DNA of 64,000 nt, from contig BTRK01000006.1 in NCBI GenBank assembly GCA_036245805.1, forward strand, positions 19,438,365 through 19,502,364, written 5' to 3'. Under the pieces are notes generated by a model, which saw only the letters and a program-made list of their open reading frames with translations, ran no database searches and had not been told where the DNA came from. Below, piece after piece: positions 24,701 to 35,419 of this stretch. This DNA comes from Pristionchus mayeri. Its lineage: Eukaryota > Nematoda > Chromadorea > Rhabditida > Neodiplogasteridae. Each line of letters begins with the position of its first letter. Position 1 is the first letter of the stretch. Both the position numbers and the translations under genes were made by a program.

Positions 24701-27700
24701 CGAGGGATCATCCCACTGGGAGAAGTGCCCACACACTTTACTTGAATCGATGGTCACAAGCTGCCCACCGTAGTACGTTGAGAGCCAGTTCTGTGGGCTG
24801 GACGTTATTACGATGAGGCTGTTTCCACAAACTTGGAGCCGGCCAGTCGCGCCATTGAGCGGTCTCACTCCGATGAGATCTTCTGCAGCTTGAAATACAT
24901 CAAGCGCGGGTGCGTTCTCTCCGTCCATATCTTGGAGGAAAGATCATAATGCAGTTATGCACAGTTTAGATGAGAAAAGGTATCAAAGTGTAACAAACAC
25001 TTGAGATCGTTCGGTGTTGAAGATATCTTTACTATGAGATCGTTTGGTGTTGAAGATATCTTTACTATGAGATCGTTCGGTGTTGAAGATATCTTTACTC
25101 AAATCGGAAACGATCTTTCTTAACGGTGAACAGTGTGAACGGGTAAAGGTGCTGAGATGTTTTAGAGAGACGGGCCACTAATTCAGTTGAATTCACAACG
25201 CGAGTGGATAGGGGAGCATCGATTGGTGATAGAAAGAAATTCAAATCGCAGAAATGTTTGACTAGATTGCCTAGGCGGGACATGATAATCGATCCTCGGT
25301 ACACAACATCGATGTTATCGAAACAGGAAATTTTCGGCTGAATCTCGAGTTGTACGTGGATTTCATTATTCACTAGAGATATCTGAGAGATGCGTCCAAT
25401 ATCATTCGAAGTAGTTATCACGAAGTCATTGACTCGGATGGGCTCGTGGTCAACCTTCACTAATTTGAAGGAATTGCTATCAGCCTTCGATGGCTCGTAA
25501 AGTGTGGCGCCTCCCACGGATACGCCGTCGCCCGGAGATTGGAGGCTTGAAAACAAAATCGACGCACGGATCCGATCTCCTCCTGCTTGCCCCCTCAGCA
25601 TTCTCAGTAGACTCATCCTACCGAGGAACTACAGAAACAGTTTACCTCAATCAAACCTTAATCAGTGTACCTCGAAGACTGCTTCAATTCGACTCCTCTT
25701 GTGGAACAAACATTTCGGCCAGCCATCAAGACCCTGCAAGTAAAATTTTATCATTGGATGGTTGCTAGGAGTGTCACTTACTTATTGAGAGATTCGAATG
25801 AGGCCATCGAGAAATCGTCAATAGATCCATGCATTTCCATCCGATCCGGAACATGGCACATCACGGTCTGCCAACATTCTTTGGAAAGCGTGATATAAAT
25901 TTATACTCACATGCATCTTGTACGTGAATGCAGATTGAAGTCCTTCAGTTTCGTATTCAGTCTGGATGAGAGATGAAAGCTCTTTCAACAGCCGAATAGT
26001 ATCGTGCGTAAACACGCGGCTTCGAAGAAGCTTCACGTATACGCACAAGGCGAACACGATGTGGCTGAGCCGCTTCTCATCAGATCCAAATTCGTCTTGG
26101 AGACAGAGAAGCACAACCGAGGTCTCGAAGTGCTGGAACAGGGCAGTGAATAGAATTCTGCATTCTTTGCAAAAGAGACTCACTACACTCTTCTCCGATC
26201 CCATCTTCGAATCGAAAAGGGGTCGAAGTTTGCCCCATCCGGATGGTGTAACGATCTTGATCCCGTAGGAATCTTTCACTGCGTTTGGTCCCACATAGAA
26301 GGGACTCTGAGCAGAGGATGCACCTACAGAACATAAAACGTAGGCCCTCTTGTTCCTCTTATTAACAAACCTTGGATCACATTCGTGATGACTCCCTCGT
26401 CGAGGAGATGGAGGGAGTCGTACAAACACCGATGAAGCAGCACGACCTTAATAGGGATTGCCCTCGTCAATGCGACACACACACATGCCTCATGCATGAA
26501 GCTGATTCCAGACTTGAACCCGCACTCCGCCCGTGAGGCATGGTCGACAGTCTCTTGCGGTAGACGGTCTACAATTCTTGGGAGTGATCCACATGTGAGC
26601 ACACAATTGCCAATTAACCAGAGAATACATACCACGGTATGGGTTGCCTTGCGAGGGTGGGTATTTGTTTGAGTTTCCGATTCTGACACCCGGGTGGATG
26701 CACGAGAAACAGCCGAACTTTCCGTTCCAACCGTTGTGGTTGTAGAGGAAGCGGATCATCTCAGCGTCCATCGATCCGAATCGAATCGATGCTCTTATCC
26801 TGATGTGATCATTCAGCACACATATTAGTTACAGCATCGAACCTCCAACCGTTTATGTCGAATTCGTGAGACTCGACCACTCTCTTCAGATAGGTCAGAT
26901 ATTCTTCCCAGATAGTGAGAGAGACCTTCGAACGGGCCCCAAGCACAGCGAAAACAGCGACATTTTCAACTCGTCCTCGAACATGAGACGGTAGATCAGT
27001 CACTTGCAAGAGCACTGGTGTTATCGAATATCTAAACGTTATCGAATAATCGAATATATATGGAATACCGAATTAATAGTAACGGATACCTTTTTGTGGC
27101 GGGAAATCCGTCACAGTTCAGTACGAGCTGTACTTTTATGCTCTTGTGCTCGAAATCCAACTTCGATTCCACAGATCTCCGGAACTCAGAGGAATCCGAG
27201 AACTCGTTGTACTCAGTCTTCACAATTCCGGTATGGATCTCCGAGTGGACACTCAGAATCGCTTGCAGATTCGATGCGATTATCTCCTTTTACTCAGATC
27301 GTTCGTGCGGGACAAGATATTTCACTTACCTCCAGTTGTGCATCCACTCCATATTTAACAATCGTGACAACACGCCTCGCAGCTGCGCGAGTCGGGTCCC
27401 TAGAGCGTGCATAAGTACAATAGAGTTGTAAACTCATTACCGTCTTGGGCAGCATTTTCGAGTGGACGATATAATTCTGCGATTGCAGAACATGCAACGG
27501 TAAGAGATTGATCGTGAAATCCTCCTCAAGATTTCCTCTTTGACTGAATCACCCCTGAGGAGATACTCTCGTACTCCGGGTACTGTAGCCGCCAGAAAAC
27601 GGACCGCTAAACGGCGTCTTTGACTGGACACCATTAAACATCCCTGTACAATTTTGTTCGGAGTCGAGGGAAGCAGCGGCGGCTAGCAAGTCCTCGGTGG

Positions 27701-30700
27701 AGTACTTCGGAGGACGACTTGCAACGGTAGATGGGGCGCGCGGTGGCGAGGGAGGAGGCGATCCAGGCGTAGGAGGTGACCCAAGATGGGGAGGAGTCTT
27801 GAAAATGTATTACAACGACAATAATATAACATGAATTAAAATTACAAGGAAAGTATATAAAACGCAAATAAATGTTCTGCGTTATCAAGTTCACTTATTT
27901 CGTAATGGATCTAGAAGGGACATATGATCTATTAAGTATCAAGCATTTTTTTAAAAAACCGATTCATCGCATCCACTATTCGTATGAAGACCGTATCAAA
28001 ATAGAAGACCGTAAAAAATATTACCAGCCGGGCCAAAATTAACACCGTAATATTATGTTGCTATCTGATAGGAGATGCTGCAATATGCTGTGAACGAATA
28101 TACAAAAATTCTAAAAAAATAAACAATAACCCCCAGGGATGGCCGGAAAATCCACAAGATGCGCGAGTAACACGTGCAACGATCGGGAGTTCATCCTCGG
28201 CTTGTAATTTTAATAACTATAATTAATAAAGGAAAATGGGTAAAAAAGGGTAAATTTTAAAAATGTATATTTCATTATTAATGGTAACTATAAATTTTCA
28301 AATGTCCGATAGAAATACGTTTTAAATTTTTAAAAAGGAACATGGGAAAATTCGTACACTAACCTTCCTCAAAACATACACCTTCCTCAAACATAAAACA
28401 TACAGGCCCTCCATTTTATATTCTCTATTTGATAGCCGATGGCTGAATTAGTTGAGAAAGGACATGCAAAACTACGAAAAAATCAATAATAGCCCCGAGC
28501 GAAAGGCCGGAAAGGATCAGGTTGAAATTACTCTCTAACTTTTGCATGCTCTCTAATATACGCGACGCGAACGCAACACGTCGCGTATAGGGATCTCTTT
28601 CGGTAAGTTCAAAAAGTATTATTCAAATATAAATGACAGTATTTAAACACGATCTACCATTTTAAACCTCCTATCAACCTTACTCCAAAGGTTGGATGTG
28701 AAAAAATGGTCAAAAACATTAAACTTCAATTACTGGATATTATGACGAAATTGTGCAGTTGAATTTTTAAAAGTTATCTTACTTGGCTGCTTCCTCCCGA
28801 CGTCGGTTGACGACCTCCAAACCATGCCGTCCTTCTCAAAACAGCTTAGATGTTCGATTCATCCAGAAGGCCTGCAGTTTTACCATCAAAATCATAGTAA
28901 ACAGCAGTAATCACAGGGAAATATATGACACGTATGCGCAAGTTTGTTAGGACTAGTAAGTGCCCTAGATTGGGCAACCAATAAGCCAAAAGGTAAGTTA
29001 CGCGCATACCTCTATTCGTGCTCATCCTACTATGCTCATCGCTCAGTCAGTCTTCTTCACTCCTTCCATGAATGGCTGGACTGTACTCGTCTGAAATTGC
29101 AAAGTCATAATACGTTGAAACATGAGCAATACGGAGCAACAACGAAAGCCACAAGTGAAGGAAAGGTAAGTTTTCGAAATGACGCAATCACAATATTTAC
29201 TCGCTGTTTGTATAGAATATAGCTCTGAACAATCCCTAATATTCATGTCAGAACAGCCCTATGCGACGCAGAATCATATTGGAAATGTAAAACAGACAAA
29301 AAAATGGTAGCAACAGATGAAAATCGATAATTGAGTTCAAACAACGCCGAGTCGCCTCGAATGCGTACAACAACTTGTGCGCAAGTATTATCCGGTCGCA
29401 CGAAATGCGCTCTTGGTTCCTAGTAGGGAAAATGAGTAGGAACCTACTGGGGATTTGCCTCTCCCCCTCTCCCTACCGACAGAGTAGGATCCTAGTAGGG
29501 ATTACGCAGTAGGTTTCTAGTAGGGTCTTTTAGTGCTCCACTGACCGTACACAGAGTAGGTTCCTACTAGGGAATCGACCAAAATGACCAATTGAGTAGG
29601 ATCCTACTGGGAAAACCATACCAGAGTATCTCGCCCACCCCTTCTTTCCCTTTTCCACCTGCGACTGAGCTAACCCTATCCCAACGTAGCCCTAGTCCTA
29701 TCAAGAAGTCAGAGGAATATATAACACCGAAAAGTAGGGATAGAAAACATAAAAATGAGGAGATTTAATTCTCCGATTGATGACGTCACTCCTTCCGTTT
29801 CAGTCTGGCCCCTTCGAGATGCTCCTTTGCACGGGGGAGTTTTTCGGGCCTTCCGAGGAGGAGAACGAGAAAGTGACCAGCGGCCAGATCGAGTTCCCTA
29901 TCCCCACCTACATCCTCGGTGAGTAACCCGAGAGTACCAGGCTGTATTAGGGTGTCAGTAGGGGTTCGTGATGATGCCTATTTGTGACTGAGTTCCCTTC
30001 AGCTGTAAAATAGTGTTCAAAATAGGGGGTGTGTCTAACTGTAAGTTCCCTCTCGCAGGCCCCTGCTGCCCCTCGACGTCAGGAATGTACCCAGAGGAGT
30101 CGGAGGAATTTTCTTCCAATGTCACCTACCTGGGACGGTGAGTGGAACGGGATTTGATGGAGAATATACACAGATAAAATTTCAAAATGATTACACTGTT
30201 TGTGAAGTATGCAATTTTTGGCCTAGCACATGATCAGGGGAAATGATCTTTCAAAACTGGGTGACAGATTATCAGAAATGAGCGTATCCCTTGACCGCCC
30301 AGACATTGGATTGAAAAATATTTCAAATTCTTAGACGCGGTCTGCTGAACACAGCCTCCGGCCTGCAGATCGCCTATCTGAGTGGAGTGGACGGGAGTCG
30401 GCCGAATCAGTTCACGTTCGGATGGGATGATGTGCAGGTATGCTAAAATGTTTTGTAAATATTGTTTAACAGTTTGTTTTTTCCTAATAAATTGTAATCA
30501 ATTGTTGTGTAGGAACTACTCGTTCCAATCAGAGCGACCTCTGGATTTCTCGGAGTGGACATCCTTCTGACAAGCATGTGGCCTTCTGAGGTACGGTAGA
30601 ATCACCGATGTGCGGTAGGGTTTCTAAGTACGGTAGTTCCGTAGTTAGGTGTAGCGAGGAAATGTTTTGTTGAGAAATGTGGTGTAATTAAAAAAGCAAT

Positions 30701-33700
30701 TCATACGACCCTAATGGCACTCTAATATATCGATCGATAATTCGCTCTCCCCAATCGCCTCCTCATTCCCTCCCTCTCTCAGGTGGCCAAGCACGCGCAC
30801 AATCAGCCGACTCGCGAGGTGGAGGGAGCCCCTCTCATCTCCCGTCTCGCATCCGCACTTAAACCGAGATACCACTTCGCAGGCATGGGCACTCACTACG
30901 AACGAGACCCCTACAGGTATACTGTAGGCGATATTGATTGGGTAGGATTTTCAGTCACGAGGGGAAGCATGCGATTTGATGGCTGACAAGTATCACCTTT
31001 CAAAATGAGTGCATTGCTTGTCATCTTCAGCCCATGACGATAATACCGTATCCTCACCCTGATCTTCCCCTTCTTCCCCTCAGGAACCACCGAGTGCTGC
31101 TGGAGCCAGCGCAGCACGTGACTCGCTTCATCGGTCTGTCTGCAGTGGGGAACGAGGAGAAGGAGAAGTGGATCTACGCCTTCTCCATCCAACCAATGAA
31201 GAAACTCACGAGGTAGACGACCTGTTCACTTTTTAGTGTCAAAGGGAATGGTTAGGGGTATGCTAGACTAGCATTGTTAGTACATTGTTCTTACTTCCTG
31301 TAGAGGGAAAGTGCGTTGCCGAGGGAAAAATATTGACAATGGATGTTTTTGGTTGGAATTTATCCGACCTGTTTATGGTACAACATTAAAGTGCGTTGAT
31401 CCAAATTTCTTATATTTTAGATTTTCCACCATACAAAGAAACCGAGTGAATGTACAGAACGAAGGGAGCGAAAGTAACCTATTCTTCTCCTTGCAGGTCC
31501 GAGCTGACAGTGCAACCTCCCAACTCGAGCGAGTTCCCCTACATGGACCTCATCACGGACATGCTCAGGAGGTAGCCTATACATTTTTTATACATTTTAA
31601 GTCCAAAGTTAATAAAATGCAACTTTCTAAATTAGCGTTTCGACGAATGACCATTACGCGATTGTCTTTGGAGCTGTCGATATGTGGCAGCCCGTTTAAC
31701 ATGCAATTGACGCGAACTCCATTCTCCGTCACAAATGGACGGAGAACGTCATTCTCCGTCCATTCTCCATTCTCCATTCTCCATTCTAGCGCTCGTGATG
31801 GGCGGTCGTCCCTGACCCCGCTCTTTTCCGACCTAGTTTGGGGAATCCTCTCCCGTCAGCTTGGGCAACCCGGAGAGTATCGCCTACTTGGTACACTTCA
31901 AGAGGAGGAGCACGGACGGATTCCCATCGTCTCGAGTGATCTACCGTCAAGAAAGCCCCGCTGTCTGCGTTGTGAGTTCCTAACCGGCGCAAGTCAGGTG
32001 TTCGGCGGCAGGATGATCTACTTCGATGCTCAACGGAGATCCGTCACGATCGTCCCTACAGTTGACCAGAGAAGCCAAAGAAGATCCCATCCCTTGACCT
32101 AACGACGCTCTGAGACCGAAGATCCCCATTCCCTCCACACTGAAGTCACTCTCCTGCAGGACCATTGTGCCTGAAGTCAGGATAAATATGAATATGAAAT
32201 ATGATGACGCGAACTTACATCCAATAATAGTTGCAATTAATGGTGTGATAATTCACAATTTAATTTAAAGCTTTTTTAAAAATGTTTTACATATATGCAG
32301 AGAGGCAGCGGAGGCTCGCGCGAAGGAACCGAAGAAGAACAATGGCGAATTCTTTTTCGATATGAGCGAGCCCGTGGAGGATACGGTAGACAGAGGAGGA
32401 AGGAAGAGGAGAGGAGACAGAGGTCCGTAAAACTGTAATGAAAGGGGAGCCAAGCACCTGGTGTATCGAGAAAAGAACAATGCAAGAATGAGGTTAGCGT
32501 AGGTAAATTCGTGCTATACTCACTGAGCAAGTTTGATCTGACAGGAATGGTAGTCCATCTATAAATGGTCATCGATTGCAGATCAGTTCTTCCCTCCGGC
32601 CGAGAAGCGACCGCAGCAGCCGTGCTGGTTCTGCCTCTCCAATAATGATGCGGAGGTACTGCCCCAGGAGTACCTTTCCCTCACCTTGACAGCCATCGCA
32701 AGTTGTATACTGTCGTTTTGATATCTTGATTGTGTTGCAGAACTAATTGAACACTTATCCAAAAATTAATCAAATATTGCTATTTACTTGTTTACTCACT
32801 CCCCTCTTCCCATTGCAGAAGCACCTGGTGGTGGCAGTGGGCACTCACTGCTACTCTGCCATGCCCAAGGGACCCCTGGTCGAGGACCACGCCATGATCC
32901 TCACTGTCGGTACGGTAGCAGACCAGTTATCGATTGGATCAAAGCTATACCGTACCTCACCGTAATCCATCTCCATTCAGCTCACATCCAATCGATGGCT
33001 GCTGCGGGTGAGGAAGTGAGAGCGGAAGTGGACAAGTTCAAGAACGCCTTCACTCTCATGGCACACAAGGTACGGTAGCATACTTCGGATACTGTAGGAT
33101 ACTGTAGCCGGCGAGAATATTCAAAATATGCTCTCCTTTTGTGCGCTATTCTTTCAGGTTTCCTATCAACCTTAGAGCTGATGAGTTCAAGTTGGGAGCT
33201 ATAAACGTGCATTCTTCTTCAGGAAGGCAAGGCGGTCGTTGTCTTCGAGCGCAACTTCCGTACTCAGCATCTGCAAGTGCAAGTCGTCCCCGTGCCCAAG
33301 GCATGCATCAAGGGACTCAAGGTATGGGAGAGGGGAGATCGCAAGGAAGTTTTAGCCCAATATCAGCTGCTATTAGTTACCGGCCGTTTCTCGAATTGAT
33401 AGTCACTGAATGTGAATTGAAATGACTGGGTTTTTTGTGCCAAATTCACATAGTAGTCTGTCACAATCAGATTAGAATGGTGTGGAAGGGATCACGATCG
33501 TAGGCTCTCCCTTCCTAATCCTCTCTCGTTCCAGAGTGCCTTCCAGTCGCAGGCGCAGATCGCGGGCACCGAACTGGCACTGCTGTCGCACGACGAAAAT
33601 GTGAGACGATTGTAGGGTAATTGATTAGGCGATAGCGAAAGCATTGGTGTACGAGGTGTGAAAGTGATTGAGTAGCACACTTGAAACAATGTATTTTTTT

Positions 33701-34535
33701 GTTTAGTTCTTTATAATTCTTGAAACCGCGAATATTTTGGAACATGAAAATTCAGTTATCTTTAGAATGGAATTAGTTTTTCTTCTTTTTTCTTACTTTT
33801 TTTCGAATAACAATTTAAATCATATTAATTATTTTCATAATTGGTAAATCAATAATCCCCTCTATTCTGCAGGTGTGGGAGCAAGTGAACGAGGGCTGTC
33901 CCTACTTCTACGTCGAGTTGCCAGATGGATCGAAGCTGTTCACTCGACAGATGAAGGGATTCCCTCTCCAATTCGCCAGAGAGGTCAGATTGATCTTTGA
34001 TCTTTTGAATCTTAGCTTTGCAACAATAGCTTCCATGTGAATACAAATATATAAAAGTATTAAAAATTAGAACGAGCCTCTTGTCTCTCTTGCCCACATG
34101 CTGAATACAGCCTCCAATGGGTAGTTTCATAGTGTCTAGTATGGTCTCTGTCAGTGCTACTGGCAATTCTGGAACATCCATCATATTTCCTACAATCGTG
34201 AATCGATATGCAGGTGCTTGCCTCTGACGAGATTCTGGGATGCGAGGACAAAGTCGACTGGAGGGCGTGCGAATTGGGAAAGGAGGAGGAGACGAAACTG
34301 ACCAAGAAACTGCAGGTCCGGTAGGGGATTGGGTACTGTAGGCGACTAAGGGAGGGAAGTCTGTATGAATATTAGGAAATGCCTCGCACTGGCTCGTAGC
34401 GGCTCCAAGTACTGATTGGATGACAATGAAACGCAAATTATCTTTCAGGATTTGTGATAGGGTCAAATAAATAATTCTTCGTTTCAGGAGCGATTCAAGC
34501 CCTTCGACTTCACTGATGCCGATGACTCGGACTAA
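21710..34535 (+). CDS. CWF19L1: CWF19-like protein 1 (CWF19L1) homologue, complete
   Basis: Seventeen exons in phase: 21710-21799, 29804-29918, 30059-30137, 30335-30437, 30513-30590, 30783-30916, 31084-31212, 31497-31571, 32301-32422, 32582-32655, 32819-32909, 32981-33069, 33223-33321, 33535-33600, 33873-33983, 34214-34315, 34488-34535. This gives 534 residues, close to the usual length of about 538. The N-terminus [17 protein letters not shown], then [16 protein letters not shown] and VTYLGR, is the metallophosphatase-like Dbr1-related domain. CWFCLSN starts the CwfJ C-terminal (HIT-like) region, followed by [19 protein letters not shown] and the end [13 protein letters not shown]. The family relates to yeast and fission-yeast splicing and lariat-processing factors (Drn1/Cwf19). 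Intron 1 is 8 kb because it contains a whole transposon on the opposite strand. Confidence 0.95.
21850..22010. repeat. Left subterminal repeats of the Tnp2-type element
   Basis: About seven variants of AGTAGGATCCTACTAGGG in both orientations, spaced 15-35 bp. The core AGTAGGATCCTACT is self-complementary. The matching cluster lies at the other end (29420-29610). Confidence 0.85.
22256..24928 (-). CDS. Second gene of the Tnp2-type element, unknown function
   Basis: Not recognised. The start is proposed at 24928 ([20 protein letters not shown]). Further exon-like blocks are near 24620-24530 ([16 protein letters not shown]), 24495-24300 ([19 protein letters not shown]), 24250-24150 ([20 protein letters not shown]), 24102-23902 ([20 protein letters not shown]), 23880-23795 (acidic, [11 protein letters not shown]), 23197-23122, 22987-22930, 22714-22644, and the last exon 22361-22256 ([18 protein letters not shown] ... 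GMPKGPL stop). Several junctions are GT-AG and phase-consistent, but the 23902-24102 block meets a stop that I could not splice around, so the model is partial. Its position corresponds to the DNA-binding accessory gene (TNPA) of plant En/Spm elements; that is analogy, not homology. Confidence 0.5.
25003..25100. repeat. Three tandem copies of a 33-bp unit
   Basis: Unit 'gagatcgttcggtgttgaag' plus 'atatctttactat' starts at 25003, 25036 and 25069, with one mismatch (t for c) in the middle copy. It lies just 3' of the transposase; the third copy overlaps its stop codon. Confidence 0.9.
25095..27634 (-). CDS. Tnp2-like transposase of the EnSpm/CACTA-like element
   Basis: The multi-exon frame starts no later than 27634 (zinc-finger-like YRCMFCNRR at about residue 45). 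Phase-consistent blocks follow: [38 protein letters not shown] then [114 protein letters not shown], and a C-terminal exon ending at 25095. This order (NxDG, ...LP...R.EN, NG.FGC..C..G, ...FQHF..., H.PD....G....S...FE) is that of Tnp2-type transposase proteins common in animal genomes. No disabling stop is evident in the blocks I read, but exon borders near 26.3-26.8 kb are uncertain. It is antisense to CWF19L1. Confidence 0.75.
29420..29612. repeat. Right subterminal repeats of the Tnp2-type element
   Basis: At least six variants of AGTAGGATCCTACTGGG / AGTAGGTTCCTACTAGGG, mirroring the left cluster and ending directly at the terminal inverted repeat. Clustered short repeats at both ends are typical transposase or accessory-protein binding sites in En/Spm elements. 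Confidence 0.85.
31685..31792. repeat. Short minisatellite of CCATTCT units in CWF19L1 intron 8
   Basis: 'ccattctcc' is repeated with variants ('cattctccgtc', 'ccattctccattctccattc'). Non-coding. Confidence 0.75.
31792..32110 (+). pseudogene. GC-rich exon-like remnant in CWF19L1 intron 8
   Basis: Higher GC than its surroundings. A frame reading [20 protein letters not shown], then [12 protein letters not shown], lies between an AG (31861) and a gtgagt donor, and a second block [19 protein letters not shown] follows an AG at about 31998. It is not part of CWF19L1, whose phases close without it. It may be a captured gene fragment; family not recognised. Confidence 0.35.
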
Positions 34536-35410
34536 TTGGAGCTACTTATTCATGTTTATTTTCGTTCTTAAGATCTCAAAACATCCAGTTCACACATATT
34601 GTTGTTGTTTGATTTTCTCAGTAGTGTTGTTCGTTTACATTTTGAATCCGAAAAGTGTTGCTGTTTGATAAATGAGGATCTTTAGATAATTACAATGTAA
34701 GAAACAACCGCATTGAAAAAAAGAGAAAGGGAGAGGGGAGGGGGGTATCACATTCGATGGTTGCTATTAAAAGGTAAAAAGGTCAGGTATAGGTGCAGCC
34801 ACGTCAAGCGATTTTACAGTCGTGAACGACTACGCTAGGTGGTGTAGTGCGGTGAGGCCGACTAATGGCTGCTATTACAGAAGGGGGGACCAATGGGTTC
34901 ACTCCTGTTCTCACCCCCCCCCCCCCTGCTAATGGAAAATCTAATGGAGTCCAGGCATATCTATTGCATTTGATCGACTCCTACGGTAGGAACGCGCCCC
35001 ATGGCAGGTATCATAGATGACTATACATTACAACCTCCAGACTCCGCCCATAAATGCCCAGGATGGGACTCGGTCCACTCATCATCTCATTCGCAATTAT
35101 TGCTCCTCATCGGGAGGTCGTGCTTGTTCCCCTTTCCATTAGTCATTGACTATTAATTATTTACTCTTAATTTGGATTTAGCCCCTATCTTGCTGTCCTC
35201 TTTCTCATCGATAGAATTAGCATTTACCCGACTCCTTCTCTCCGTGTAATCTTCACAGTACTGAGGAGTGCGCTGCGATCAACCCGCAAAGACTCTTGCC
35301 ATACACAGTCAATAGTCTCGAGAGTAATCATGCTCGAAGTTGTGAAGTGCTACCATAATCTCGTCATTTATTTGTCACTCGTCTGTCTTACTTTACGCTT
35401 ATTTAACCAT
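34536..35410. other. Intergenic between CWF19L1 and the PB1/homeodomain gene
   Basis: A poly-C run lies at about 34914-34927. No gene seen. A candidate trans-splice acceptor 'ccatttcag' ends at 35415, just before the next start codon. Confidence 0.5.
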
Positions 35411-35419
35411 TTCAGAATC

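Larger units (their letters stand above)
21835..29630. mobile_element. Tnp2-type (EnSpm/CACTA-like) DNA transposon, about 7.8 kb, in CWF19L1 intron 1
   Basis: The terminal inverted repeat GATACTCTGGTATGGTTT (21835) faces its complement at 29630, and each end continues into subterminal repeats. Both internal genes run on the minus strand: a Tnp2-like transposase (25095-27634) and a second multi-exon gene (22256-24928), the usual two-gene plan of En/Spm elements. Flanking duplication is not clear; with ends at CTCTGG the element would be bounded by TA on both sides. Stretches 27.7-29.4 kb inside the element show no further gene, only AT-rich sequence and a short hairpin near 28560-28590. Confidence 0.8.

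Noticed and set aside
31311..32102. 263-codon plus-strand frame across CWF19L1 exon 8
   Set aside because: It runs through intron sequence and reads exon 8 in the wrong frame; CWF19L1 splicing is phase-consistent without it.
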